Assembly (NCBI RefSeq): GCF_025860055.1
Contig: NC_068303.1
Location: 11,919,583 to 11,983,582, forward strand
DNA from: Xyrauchen texanus
Lineage: Eukaryota; Chordata; Actinopteri; Cypriniformes; Catostomidae
Direction of reading: 5' to 3'
Length of the DNA: 64,000 nt
Both the position numbers and the translations under genes were made by a program. The first letter of the stretch is position 1. Every line of letters begins with the position of its first letter. Under the pieces are notes generated by a model. It was given only the letters and a program-made list of their open reading frames with translations. It was not told the DNA's origin and did not search any database. Shown here one piece after another: positions 1 to 10,550 of this stretch.

Positions 1-363
1 ATCAACTCTTTTAATTGATCATTCACAAGTGATTCCAAAACCATAGCTAAAATGAAAATTTTTGAGATAGGCCTATAGTTATTTATTACAGTTGGATCTC
101 CCCCTTTAAATAATGGCAGAACATAAGTAGTTTTCCAGAAAGAAGGAATTTCATTTGTAGATAAAGAAAGATTAAAAAAATAAGTTAACAGTTAATAGCA
201 CAATAAAATCAGTTGTCAACTTTAAAAAATATGAATCCAACTTAGCCAGACAAGCCAATGTTTTACTATCTAAGGATTTAAGTGCCTTATTAACCTCTAG
301 AAATGTTACTGGAATAAAATCAAATATTTGGTCTGCCTTAATTATTTTTATCAGAATAAACAT
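1..363 (-). mobile_element. LINE reverse-transcriptase fragment (non-LTR retrotransposon)
   Basis: Read on the minus strand, this segment encodes the start of a non-LTR reverse transcriptase domain: an FWKTTYVLPLFKGGD stretch followed by NNYRPIS and a VLESLVNDQL-like segment, as in many fish LINEs. The upstream part of the same domain (residues around DFIPVTFLEV) lies in another frame, so there is an indel near position 190 and the copy is dead. It runs off the left edge. The family cannot be fixed from this short piece. Confidence 0.7.
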
Positions 364-463
364 TTATAAAGAGTTATCACGGATCAAATTTTACGACTCG
401 TGAGGTGTATCAGAGGCCACAAAATGTTCATTTAAACAATCTATTATTATAGTCTTACCTAGA

Positions 464-496
464 ATTTTCATTTTCGGGTGAACAATCCCTTTAAAT
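464..496. repeat. End of a short inverted-repeat element (GTTCACCC family)
   Basis: The segment ends in GGGTGAACAATCCCTTTAA. This is close to the right ends of the two fuller elements at 17881-18370 and 19862-20737. Only one end is recognisable here. Confidence 0.45.
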
Positions 497-522
497 AATC
501 AAATGTTTTGTACCACTTGCAG

Positions 523-729
523 GTAGATACTCATGCATCATACAAAGGATTTCAATACCTTACATTCAGTGGCAAAATATTGTTATTGAACAACTACCTA
601 CTATCAATGTGGGTGAGAATGTACGCATTTTTCCGTGTAATGGTAAGTCTGTCCTACTGAAATGCTGTGTTAATACAGACTACAAAATCGAGTGGGTCCT
701 GGATGGTCTAGTACAAAGTTCAAGCATAG
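523..729 (+). CDS. Ig-like stalk exon of the ADGRF-like pseudogene
   Basis: The exon is bounded by a CAG acceptor (520-522) and a GT donor (730). In phase it reads RYSC, then INVGENVRIFPCNG, then LKCCVNTDY and IEWVLDG. The YxC at the start and the Cys then Trp later suggest the end of one Ig-like domain and the start of the next. The exon itself has no stop codon. It belongs to the extracellular stalk upstream of the GAIN domain. Confidence 0.65.
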
Positions 730-845
730 GTAATACATTTTTATAAATGTTAAAGAGCAGTCATCATTTACTCTAAGACAATTAATATGCATTGTTTTAA
801 TTGCATATTTATCAATAAATATATTTCACTGTTTCACCCAATCAG

Positions 846-986
846 AGTCAGGCTGTATCACATTAAAACATACAATCCAGAGCAGAAATTGTATGGAAGA
901 AACATTTACCTGCCGTCTCAAGGACCTGCAAAATCTTCTTAAGTACAGTTATAGCTACAAGAATGTCACAGTTAAGATAAATGAAG
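846..986 (+). CDS. Ig-like stalk exon 2 of the ADGRF-like pseudogene
   Basis: The acceptor is CAG at 843-845 and the donor GTGAG follows 986. The open phase reads SGCITLKHTI, then NCMEETFTC, then YKNVTVKINE. It completes the Ig-like domain begun in the preceding exon (paired Cys, and an NVTVKI strand at the end). No lesion is visible in it. Confidence 0.62.
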
Positions 987-1343
987 GTGAGCCCTCAGTT
1001 TGTGATTATTTTACATGATAAAGAAGCGAGTTAAATAGTACATTAACTGTTACATTTCAACTTTGGACGATTTTTACTTTACTTTCAAATTATTTGTGTA
1101 TGAGTACCTTGCAAGGTTACTTTACAGCTAATGAATTGTAAAGTCTCAAAATGTATGAAGTGTTATGTGGTAGGCAGTACGTGTAATCCCATGTACTTTG
1201 GTTCTGTTAGAACTTCCCCAATCTTCTGGCTTGGCATGTTAATATATACTAAATATAAATACAAATTGCTGAAACAAGTAATGAAATTAGTAATGTTACG
1301 CTTATACTGTAAATTAAGCACATACAGTTTATATATAAATACT

Positions 1344-1349
<6 letters not shown>

Positions 1350-1379
<30 letters not shown>
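1350..1379. repeat. (TA)n microsatellite
   Basis: A run of about 15 TA dinucleotides in an intron of the receptor pseudogene. Confidence 0.9.
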
Positions 1380-1383
<4 letters not shown>

Positions 1384-1485
1384 GTATTGTTACTGCTGTG
1401 TTACTGTAAATTCACTATGAATTTAAAGGAAATGATTATAATATATGTATTGTTTTCACTCAAAAAAATTGTTGTTAACTCTAGA

Positions 1486-1601
1486 ATTTGACTGTATAAA
1501 TGAAATACTTGGAAGTGGAAAAATAAATGACACGGTTAAAGGAACCTGTGATATTGGGATGTCAACTTTGTGTACTCAAAGTTATCAAAGATCTTGATAG
1601 G
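1486..1601 (+). pseudogene. Linker exon between Ig and GAIN regions, frameshifted
   Basis: After a TCTAG acceptor (1481-1485) the frame reads FDCINEILGSGKINDTVKG then TCDIG. It runs into TGA soon after a TLCTQSYQRS segment. Shifting one base restores CVLKVIKDLDRKAE directly before a GTAATC donor at 1602. That second text is the normal end of this exon in adhesion receptors of this type. The stretch between the two cysteines is also shorter than I expect for the family. An out-of-frame deletion is therefore likely. A 1-base sequencing error alone would not explain the shortening. Confidence 0.6.
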
Positions 1602-1704
1602 AAAGCTGAGGTAATCTATTGATCATGTGTCTATAGTTAAAAACATTCTCCAATTTAGATGTTTCTAATACTGTACATAATTTCTCTATTTTTCTGCAAT
1701 TTAG

Positions 1705-1875
1705 TTCTTGGTTGTGGGGGAGATTCCAGGATTTATTTCTCTGCTCAGTAATGCAGCAGAGCAGAATATTGATAATATAACACAGTCTGCTGCGACTGTC
1801 TCAACAATTGTTGAAATACTCTTCAAAGTTGCTGATTTGTCACAAACCATTTCCATTGATAAGCCTGTGATGGAG
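1705..1875 (+). CDS. GAIN-domain exon (subdomain A helices) of the pseudogene
   Basis: A phase 0-0 exon of 57 codons between a TTTAG acceptor and a GTATAT donor. It encodes GEIPGFISLLSNAAEQ, then NITQSAATVSTIVEIL and LFKVADLSQTISID. The AATV-TIVxIL helix is characteristic of the start of GAIN domains in adhesion receptors. The frame is intact here and joins in phase to the exon at 3806. Confidence 0.72.
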
Positions 1876-2181
1876 GTATATTCATTTTTTCAAGTTGCTT
1901 TTTTGCACGTTTAAAACATTTTAAGTTGGTTGTAGCATATTTTAGGATGTAAACAGTAACTATCAAGAATAATATTTTAGTGTTCTGTATAGTCTACACA
2001 AGAAAATGATCAGTGATGTTGATGCAGTATTCAAAATTATTATACTCTCAAATATACTCTAACTAAAAATATTTGTGCCTATTTTGAAGCATTTCAATTT
2101 TGTGTTAAATAATTAACAATACTCTATATGTCTAGCTATTTCCCTCTCTCTTATTTATATATAATAAGTATTTATACAGTA

Positions 2182-3559
2182 CAGTACTATGCAAAAGGTT
2201 TAGGCACTTGCAAATAAAGTTGCAAGATGAGGATATCTTCAAAAATAATGCCATAAATAGTTTTCATTTGTCAGGAAACATCATACAACGTCTAGTAAAT
2301 AAAAAAATGAATAAAAAAAAGCTAAATCAGTATTTGGTGTGACCATCTTTGCCTTTAAAACAGCACCAATTCTAATAGTTACACCTGGACACAGTTTTTA
2401 ATGGTTGTTGGCAGATAGGATGATCCAAGCTTCTTAGGGAATTTGCCACAGTTCACAGTTGCACATCTTTTTCTTATGTCTTAATAGCTTCTGTCACTTC
2501 ATATAATCCCAGACTGACTCCATGTTCAGCAGGGGGCTCTGTGGGTGCCATGCCATCTGTTGCAGGGCTCCCTGTTCTTCTATATCAGCCTGATCTCAAT
2601 AATATATGTAGCTATTTGTACGTTAATATTTGTAAAATTTAAATGTACGTGTTTGTACATTTGGATGGATACTAAAACTTATAATATGGACATTTGAAAG
2701 CATCTTAATAGTAGACGTTTTTACATATTTACAGCATTAGAAACATAAAATATTGACGAATCCACTACAAATATATTTGAATGCACGAATCGATTATAAA
2801 TATATTTGTATAATCCATGAGAAGCAGAACTGGCTTCTCATTGATTATAAATTAAATATAATTTACTGATTAAATTCTATGAATTCAATATTAATCCATT
2901 TAAAAAGAACCCGTAAAAATGTGTACATTTCTGTAGGCATTGATATGTAAAATTATGACGTTTAGATATTGTACGTTTTTGTGTCAATTCAAACTTAAGA
3001 GAATGTATGTTTTGTTAGAATTTTATGGAAGAATTAATACAAATTCTCATGAGATCATGTTGTCTGTATTTCCAAATGTACAAATATTTGGTGTATATTT
3101 TTAACATTGTACTTTGTATTATATATTACCCTTGAAAACTAAAAAAAAAATAAAAATCAGTTACCACAGCTGCGATGAGGCTTCAAACACAGCTGCTTAG
3201 GGAGTGGCAGAAAATGTGGCCTATTTATCTCTTTTTACTGCGTTGTCCAGCGCTCTATTTTTTTTAATCTTTTTTTCAAAGCCATGAAAGCAGAATTGTT
3301 GATTTAAAAAAAAAACATTCTGTTGGAGAAAACATTTTATTTGCTGTGGTTACTCATTCACCAACATTCAAGTTTACCCTGCTATGCACCTACTTCCACA
3401 CTCCAACTCAGTATGTGAAAATGGTCCATTCTATTGTATTTATAAAAGGAATGTTTGGGAGCCTAAAATGTATATTTCCTATTGACACACTAAATCTGAA
3501 GATATACTGTAAATAATCACCTTACATTTTTTAAGACAAAAGACTTTTGCACAGTGCTG
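2182..3559 (-). mobile_element. Tc1/mariner-type transposon remnant
   Basis: The ends are inverted repeats (left CAGTACTATGCAAAAGG, right complement CAGCACTGTGCAAAAG), each flanked by TA, the expected target duplication. On the minus strand around 2480-2560 the text resembles the C-terminal end of a Tc1/mariner transposase: a PQSPLLNMESVWDYMK segment, matching the usual PQSPDLNPIE-W pattern. The right half (about 2590-3500) is AT-rich and noncoding. The copy is inactive and lies in an intron between two GAIN exons. Confidence 0.7.
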
Positions 3560-3805
3560 TATATATACAATTTAATAGTGTTATTTTTAACATAATTCTA
3601 TTTTATTGAATTTTGTTATGAAACTGAAATGTGTAAATGTTCAAATTCGTTTTTGAGTGTATTATTTAATGTGCATTATTTTCTAAATGTGGCAAATTAA
3701 AACACTTTTTTTTATTAGGGTAAGATAATCAGAATTTTTTTTCTTTGCCATATTTAATTTAATAAATGTAAGTATTTCAAATGTGATTTTGTATTACATT
3801 TTCAG

Positions 3806-3926
3806 AATTTCCTGAAAACAGTAGACATCATTGTATCAGATACAGCCAAAGGTACATGGCGAGATTTGAACAACGGCAACACATCAGGAAACACCAGCAT
3901 TAAACTCCTGCAAGCTATTGAGACTT
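3806..3926 (+). pseudogene. GAIN exon, 5' piece, cut by a LINE
   Basis: The exon opens after TTTTCAG (3799-3805) and reads NFLKTVDIIVSD, then GTWRDLNNGN, then SIKLLQAIET. It breaks near 3926, where LINE reverse-transcriptase sequence begins. The expected continuation (SGHLSDNNFTINETSIQLNR) is found at 5444 in the same phase class. The target exon was therefore a single large GAIN-GPS-7TM exon. Confidence 0.75.
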
Positions 3927-5443
3927 ACGACCCAGCTGCCCCCCTCACTAGACCCACTGCAGTTTGCGTATCGTTCAAACCGTTCAACGGACGATGCCAT
4001 CACCACAACCCTCCATCTGGCCCTCACCCACCTAGACAATAAGGACTCATACGTTCGAATGCTGTTCATAGATTTCAGCTCAGCATTCAACACAATCATT
4101 CCCCAGCACCTGATTGGAAAGCTGAACCTGCTGGGCCTGGACACCTCCCTCTGCAACTGGATCCTGGACTTCCTGACTGGGAGACCTCAGTCAGTCCGGA
4201 TCGGGAACAGCATCTCCACCACCACCACACTGAGCACTGGGGCCCCCAGGGCTGTGTGCTCAGTCCACTGCTGTTCACTCTGCTGACTCACGACTGTGCA
4301 GCAATGCACAGCTCGAATCACATCATCAAGTTCGCCGATGACACGACCGTGGTGGGTCTCATCAGCAAGAACAACGAGTCAGCATACAGAGAGGAGGTGC
4401 AGCTGCTGACGAACTGGTGTAGAGCCAACAACCTGTCCCTGAATGTCGACAAAACAAAAGAGATGGTTGTTGACTTTAGGAGAGCACAAGGTGAACACAC
4501 TCCGCTGAACATCGACGGCTCCTCTGTGGAGATCGTCAAAAGCACCAAATTCCTTGGTGTTCACTTGGTGGAGAACCTCACCTGGTCCCTCAACACCAGC
4601 TCTATCACCAAGAAAGCCCAGCAGCGTCTCTACTTTCTTCGAAGGCTGAGGAAAGCACATCTCCCACCCCCATCCTCACTACATTCTATAGAGGGACTAT
4701 TGAGAGCATCCTGAGCAGCTGCATCACTGCCTGGTTTGGGACTTGCACCGTTTCGGACCGCAAAGCCCTGCAGAGGATAGTGAGGACAGCTGAGAAGATC
4801 ATTGGGGTCTCTCTTCCCTCCATCAAAGACATTTACAAAAAACACTGTATCCGCAAAGCAACCAGCATTGTGGATGACCCCACACACCCCTCACACAAAC
4901 TCTTTACCCTCCTCCCGTCTGGCAAGAGGTACCGAAGCATTCGGGCCCTCACGGCCAGACTGTGTAACAGCTTCTTCCCCAAGCCATCAGACTCCTCAAT
5001 ACTCAGAGACTGGTTTGACACACACGTGTCCTGAGTTGCACTTTAATTACTGTCACTTTATAACTGTCTGCTACCTCAATAACTGCTATGTGCATAGAAC
5101 ATTATCTCATAGTATGTTATGTTTACATTTTTAGAAACTGTCATCTTTTTGCACTACTGAGTACTGGTCGGCGCTGCACTGTCTATTGTCCTGTTTATTG
5201 TCAGTAATTTGTTGTACTGTCCTGTACTTTTTGCACATGTTTGCACGTGCACTTTATATAGGTATATATAGGTATTTTATATAGGTATTGTACTTCGTTG
5301 TGTAGTCTCACGTGGTCCTATGTTGGTCCTTTGTTGTTTTTATGTAGCACCATGGTCCTGGAGGAACGTTGTCTCGTTTTGCTGTGTACTGTACTAACTG
5401 TATATGGTTGAAACGACAATAAAAACCACTTGACTTGACTTGA
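3927..5443 (+). mobile_element. L2/CR1-like LINE, 5'-truncated, inserted in a coding exon
   Basis: The segment encodes the central and C-terminal reverse transcriptase. It shows LQFAYRSNRSTDDAI, FIDFSSAFNTI, HIIKFADDTTVVG (the catalytic xADD box) and LSLNVDKTKEMVVDF, then a C-terminal region ending LRDWFDTHVS and a stop at 5032. A base is missing near 4248, in the GAPQGCVLSP motif, so the frame is broken. The 3' end is ACAATAAA followed by the ACTTG tandem repeat typical of fish L2-like elements. The 5' end is truncated, as in ordinary LINE insertions. No long target duplication is evident; at most a GACTT-like match sits at both edges. Confidence 0.85.
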
Positions 5444-6571
5444 AGTGGCCATCTTTCTGATAACAATTTTACCATTAATGAAACATCCATTCAGTTAAAT
5501 AGACCTAAAATAAACAACTCATTCAGTGGTAAATCTCAACTACCAAACTCAACAACACTTGTTGAGATACCAAAGGTTCCTGAACCTCTCTTCATAACCA
5601 TTATATTTTTCACAAACCTTGACAATATCCTGCCTACTCGAAAAACTAATAATGACAGCACAAACTCAAATGTCAACCACATCAATGGAGATGTGGTTGT
5701 GATTAAGGTTAACCAAACAATTAACAATATTTATTTTACTTTTGACATTACGAATGAGACTCTGGGAAATCCTCAGTGTGTCTTTTGGAACTTTATTCTC
5801 GATGGATGGGATTCCACTGGATGTGAAGTAAGACCCTTGAATGAATCAGGCAAAGTTAAATGTGAATGCAACCACACAACCTCTTTTTCAATCCTGATGT
5901 CACCAATTTCAGTTATGCCTGATGAAAATCTTGATAAATACCTGTCCTGTATAACTTACATTGGTGTAGCTATTTCAATGGCCAGCTTGATATTGTGTCT
6001 CATAATTGAGATTATTGTATGGAAATCAATGACAAGAAATGACACCTCCTACATGCGGCATGTCTCCATAGTCAACATCGCTGTGTCTCTGCTGATTGCA
6101 GACATCTGTTTTATCATTGGAGCTGCAATTGCAGAACAAGAGCATCCTGCCTCAGTGGGTCACTGCAGTCCAGCCGTTTTCTTCATGCACTTTTTTTTAT
6201 CTGGCTCTTTTCTTTTGGATGTTAATTTCAGCACTTTTGCTCTTTTACTGCACTGTCATGGTCCTGTCCCAAATGTCAAGGGCCAAAATGATGGCTTTCG
6301 CCTTCATTGTCGGTTATGGTGCACCTTTGCTCATAGCAGTCATTGCTGTTGCATCGACAGCTGGAGGTCAGAGATATATTACAAAAACAAAAGCATGTTG
6401 GCTGAACTGGTTTGAATCTAAGGCCCTTCTGGCATTTGTGGTTCCAGCTCTGTCTATTGTAGCCATCAACTTTCTTGTTTTGATTGTGGTTCTGTATAAG
6501 ATTTTGAGGAGAGGAGTTGGTGTCAGAAATCAGAGATACATGTGGTGTTTACAATCCTCAATTCACTGCAG
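5444..6571 (+). pseudogene. GAIN-GPS-7TM exon, 3' piece, frameshifted and deleted
   Basis: The exon resumes after the LINE with the rest of the GAIN domain, then the GPS: CVFWNF, GWDSTGCEV, CECNHTTSFSILMS, with predicted cleavage within HTT. Helix 1 (about 5940-6030), helix 2 (about 6060-6130) and the start of helix 3 follow. An 8-T run at 6189-6196 shifts the frame; one fewer T would give HFFYLALFFWML. In the shifted frame helices 3-5 continue (MSRAKMMAFAFIVGY, KALLAFVVPALSIVAIN, VLYKILRRGVGV). About 35-40 residues covering helix 6 and the following loop are missing between VRNQ and IHVVFTILNSLQ. The latter lies in yet another frame and meets the donor at 6572. Confidence 0.82.
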
Positions 6572-6790
6572 GTACAGTACTACTTTCTGTATCTGTTTTA
6601 TTCCATAGTTAAGGCTACATTTTGTGTGTGTGTGTTATGCAACCTGTTACACTGTAAAAGCAATCCACTATAAAGGTGCTCATTTATTTATTATGTATGT
6701 CCAGTGTTTTTATGAATTAATATTTGAACAATATTGCAACTATTACAACACTGTTTTTCCCTTTATGTTTTGTACCACTTCTTTTAACAG

Positions 6791-6832
6791 GGATCCTTTG
6801 TGTTGGTGTTTGGAACTCTTTTAGATAGCAAG
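6791..6832 (+). CDS. Helix 7 end exon of the pseudogene
   Basis: A 42-nt exon between AACAG and GTATGA encoding GSFVLVFGTLLDSK. This is the conserved helix 7/helix 8 junction of adhesion GPCRs. It joins in phase to the LNSLQ end of the previous exon. Confidence 0.72.
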
Positions 6833-7189
6833 GTATGAGTTTACTTTGGTTGTTTTGTTAGCCTTAACAAGCAGCTTTGATCTAACAAGGTTTATTATAA
6901 CTAAAGCCACAGTTTATTGTAAATGCTGTAAATGCATTTATCTTTAATGCTTTGGATTTAGCCTTTAAATATGCTGCTGTACAGTACAGTATACAGCATT
7001 AGATCACACTAACTAAACAAAATGAAATATTTTAAACAGTATATCAGATCTCATATCAAATAAACAATAAAATTGCAAATTACATTAAAACATTTTTTTA
7101 AATGGTTGTGATGTATAGCAGTAAATGCTGCTTATGGTCTATGGATATTGTAAGAGGCTTTCAACACATTTCTACATCTTTGGTTGCAG

Positions 7190-7249
7190 GTCCGTGAGTC
7201 ACTGCCAGGAAAGCTGTCATTGAGTAAACTCAGTTCCAGCCTTACCAGG
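7190..7249 (+). CDS. Cytoplasmic-tail exon of the pseudogene
   Basis: A 60-nt exon (TTGCAG acceptor, GTAAAT donor) encoding VRESLPGKLSLSKLSSSLTR, a Ser-rich cytoplasmic tail directly after helix 7/8. No lesion is seen. Confidence 0.6.
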
Positions 7250-7383
7250 GTAAATTATATTCTTTAACAGGACACTGCATGTCTATCAAAATGAGTAATA
7301 CTATCACTAATGTTACACTACTAACGAATGTTCAGCTTGTCCTCTTTATGTTTATTTAAATGTTGTATATTTTTCAATTGCAG

Positions 7384-7444
7384 AGCACAAGTGCAGGAAC
7401 ATCATCAAGAAGTAGACTAGGTTTTATTCAAAGGATACGGAGGA
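7384..7444 (+). CDS. Second cytoplasmic-tail exon of the pseudogene
   Basis: A 61-nt exon (TTGCAG acceptor, GTAAGT donor) encoding STSAGTSSRSRLGFIQRIRR. It ends in phase 1, so at least one more coding exon is needed. I do not find it before the N gap. Confidence 0.55.
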
Positions 7445-7499
7445 GTAAGTATATCAAACCAACTGGTTGAGTATATTACAAGCCTGTGTATGTGTGTTT

Positions 7500-8400
7500 G
7501 GGGGGGTACTTAAGGTAATGCTTTCAAATCTTTGCTGTGGTAGGCCTTGTGAGTAAATGTCAGGTCTAGTGAATCACTAAAATATGTATAGTGAGCCCAA
7601 AAAGTGCCCAAAAACCTAGGACCAGTTCACAAAAGTAGGTTTTTAACAATATCTGAAATATTTACTGAATGGTTTGACAGACACCAATGCTTCTTGAGGC
7701 AAAGTTGTTTAGAATGAGAAGAGCTATCAGGTGATTTATATTACTTGTGTTTTTTCACAACACTGCAATATATACAACCATTAACACCTACAAAAATCGT
7801 GATAGCTCTACCTAGTGGCCAATTTTTTTAAAAACTTTGCACAATCCTCTCAGACCAAGAGTCCAATAGGTCCACCAAGTTTCGTTCTGATCAGTCATTG
7901 TTAACCTTATGTAATAGCTGCTGAAATTTGATTGGCTGATGACGGCCATGTTTTTCAACATACGTAAATGTCCATATAGACAATGATGGCAGCTGAGACA
8001 AAGACAATGTATGCAAATTTTGAAGTCAATAGGATTAACGGTCTCACATTACAGCCAAAAAAATTATAGGCGGAAATGAAATCAGAAATATACTTTTTGT
8101 TTTGTTTGAGCCAAGGATTCCAATGGTATACTTGAGTCTACGACAAACGGTCTGGGAGTTATGCATTTTCGTGTTTTTGACTGCTATAGCGCCCCCAATT
8201 GGCCTAGTCCATGTTTCTGAGTAGTGAGTAATACTACTACCATCTGACCAAGTTTCAAGTCTCTAGGCCTTATTTTTTGCTTTGCCCGATCAGTTTTATG
8301 GCGGAATAAGTATAATAATTATAATAAAATCTTAACAAATACAATAGGGTTTCAGCACTAAGCTTTTGAACCCCTAATAATAATAATAAATTAAGTCAGG
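7500..8400. repeat. Degenerate interspersed repeat with 'TAGCGCCCCC' motif
   Basis: Noncoding sequence. It contains the phrases TATAGCGCCCCCAATTGG, CCAAGTTTCAAGTCTC and a terminal CAATAGGGTTTCAGCACTAA. These resemble, in style and partly in wording, the large GGGCCCAAGCAC element at 41027-44792. Probably an old diverged relative. No gene is seen here. Confidence 0.4.
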
Positions 8401-8563
8401 TCAAATTGTATTTATATAGCACATTTAAAAGCAAAATAAGTTGACCCAAAGTGCTGCACAATTAAAAAAAATACATCAAAGCAACGCAACTAAACCAACA
8501 TATAGATAAACATATATGTTAAGAATTCCAAGATTTGTAGTTTCTTAAATTGCACTAAGAAAT
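8401..8563. repeat. Short interspersed repeat fragment before the gap
   Basis: The text around TTGTATTTATATAGCACA and CAAAGTGCTGCACA is a phrase pattern widespread in teleost repeats. It is cut by the N run. I do not assign a family. Confidence 0.35.
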
Positions 8564-9063
8564 NNNNNNNNNNNNNNNNNNNNNNNNNNNNNNNNNNNNN
8601 NNNNNNNNNNNNNNNNNNNNNNNNNNNNNNNNNNNNNNNNNNNNNNNNNNNNNNNNNNNNNNNNNNNNNNNNNNNNNNNNNNNNNNNNNNNNNNNNNNNN
8701 NNNNNNNNNNNNNNNNNNNNNNNNNNNNNNNNNNNNNNNNNNNNNNNNNNNNNNNNNNNNNNNNNNNNNNNNNNNNNNNNNNNNNNNNNNNNNNNNNNNN
8801 NNNNNNNNNNNNNNNNNNNNNNNNNNNNNNNNNNNNNNNNNNNNNNNNNNNNNNNNNNNNNNNNNNNNNNNNNNNNNNNNNNNNNNNNNNNNNNNNNNNN
8901 NNNNNNNNNNNNNNNNNNNNNNNNNNNNNNNNNNNNNNNNNNNNNNNNNNNNNNNNNNNNNNNNNNNNNNNNNNNNNNNNNNNNNNNNNNNNNNNNNNNN
9001 NNNNNNNNNNNNNNNNNNNNNNNNNNNNNNNNNNNNNNNNNNNNNNNNNNNNNNNNNNNNNNN
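8564..9063. other. Assembly gap (500 N)
   Basis: Exactly 500 undetermined bases. The round length suggests a placeholder, so the true distance is unknown. The terminal exon of the receptor pseudogene could lie inside it. Confidence 0.98.
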
Positions 9064-9579
9064 ATAGGAATACTGTTCAAAATCAAGACAAATATTTGGA
9101 TATTTATGGTTGTAAAACATTAGTGAAATGTCAATAGTTAATGTGATGAAGTACACCTGTGGTTAGGACACTTGTGTGAATTCCCTTCATACAAAAATTA
9201 CATTGGTACCAGTTAGTTGCATACAATTGCAAAGATGGGTAACATCATTTGTTTGCATATACAGTACAGTGCAATTCATACATTTTTAAGTGTGCCTTAA
9301 GTGTCAAAATACTTTTTGGGGCCACAATAGGCTCAATTTCAAAGTGTTGATTGTCCCACAGGAAGTAGATAGTTTGAGTGTTTATGGTCATGCAAGTTAT
9401 ATCAATTAGGCCTATTCTCACATTAACTCTTACAAGGAAGTGTTATTATTGGTTGCACACTAGTATCTAATATGATTTTTGCTACCTTCTTTAGTTTTAC
9501 TTTGGTTTTATTAAGTTCTAAATTTTTAAGATCCTACTGTCAAATGTTTATGTGACATACTTAGTATATAGTAAAAATA

Positions 9580-10056
9580 CACTTACTGAGCACTTTATTA
9601 GAAAAACCTGTACACATTATTCATGTGATTATCTAATCAGCCAATCGTGTGTCAACAGTACAATTAAATCATGCTGATATGGGTCAGGAGCTTCAGTTAA
9701 TGTTCACATCAAAATGTGATGAAAAAATTTGATCTCAGTGATTTCGACCGTGGCATGACTGTTGGTTTGAGTATTTATGTAGTGCTTCACTCCTGGTATA
9801 TTCATGCACAGCAGTCTCTTGAGATTACTCAGATTGCGGCCAAAAAAAACCCCTGAAAACAAACATCCAGACAGCGGCATTTCTGCAGACGGAAAGGCCT
9901 TGTTGATGAGAGAGGTCAACGGAGGATAGCCAGACTGGTTTGAGTTGACAGAAAGGCACCACTCTGATAACCACTCTGTACAATTGTAGTGAGCAGAAGA
10001 CCACATCGGGCACTTTATTAGGACCATAGTGTTTCTAATAAAGTGCTCAGTGAGTG
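9580..10056. mobile_element. Non-autonomous inverted-repeat DNA element (TA-flanked)
   Basis: The left end CACTTACTGAGCACTTTA and the right end (complement CACTCACTGAGCACTTTA) are near-perfect terminal inverted repeats, flanked by TA on both sides. This is consistent with a Tc1/mariner-type non-autonomous element. The interior has no convincing transposase; the minus-strand open frame inside it is interrupted repeat text. Confidence 0.65.
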
Positions 10057-10460
10057 TATATTCAATAGGCTTACAGTTGTAATAATTTCTTATGTTGTTG
10101 TGTTCCTCATTTGTAATTTGTGCTTTGGAAAAAAAATGATCTGCTCAATAAGTAAGTGTAATATAAAGATGGTAGGCAACAGTTCTGTGAGTAACATACA
10201 ACTAACTCTTTGCAGATGTGTTTAACTTTTCTGAAGTGAATGCTTTCTGAGCAGCTACATCTTCAAAAAGCTCCAATGCCTCGCTTAACTAAACCAACTA
10301 TAAACTTCAGCCAAAAGCATTTTATCTAGTCCAAGTATATGTAAATGCCATTTTTGTTACTAAAAATACTTTCAATGTTTCCTGATGATTTCTCTCTGTA
10401 GATTTTTATATTTTATAACTAACGCAGTGATAAGTGGTATGTTTTATAGCATCTTTAATT

Positions 10461-10550
<90 letters not shown>

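Larger units (their letters stand above)
523..7444 (+). pseudogene. Adhesion GPCR, ADGRF-like, disrupted (3' part of gene)
   Basis: The pieces occur in the order expected of an adhesion G-protein-coupled receptor. They are Ig-like stalk exons (523-729, 846-986), a Cys-containing linker exon (1486-1601), GAIN-domain exons (1705-1875 and from 3806), a GPS cleavage motif near 5890, a 7-helix domain to 6571, and short cytoplasmic-tail exons (6791-6832, 7190-7249, 7384-7444). Ig-like stalk plus GAIN plus 7TM fits the ADGRF5/GPR116 type; this is family-level recognition only. Four lesions are visible. There is a LINE inside the GAIN exon, a 1-nt excess in an 8-T run at about 6189-6196, loss of helix 6 near 6528-6532, and a frameshift near 1565. 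Splice sites and most coding text are otherwise well preserved, so inactivation looks fairly recent. The 5' part lies left of the window, and the last exon may lie in or beyond the N gap. Confidence 0.82.

Noticed and set aside
3884..5021. Minus-strand open frames of 60-93 codons at 3884-5021
   Set aside because: They are shadows opposite the LINE reverse transcriptase.
8490..9156. Long minus-strand frames across 8490-9156
   Set aside because: They consist mostly of undetermined bases in the 500-N gap.
9704..10027. 107-codon minus-strand open frame
   Set aside because: It lies wholly inside the TA-flanked inverted-repeat element, has no resemblance to a known protein and no splice context.
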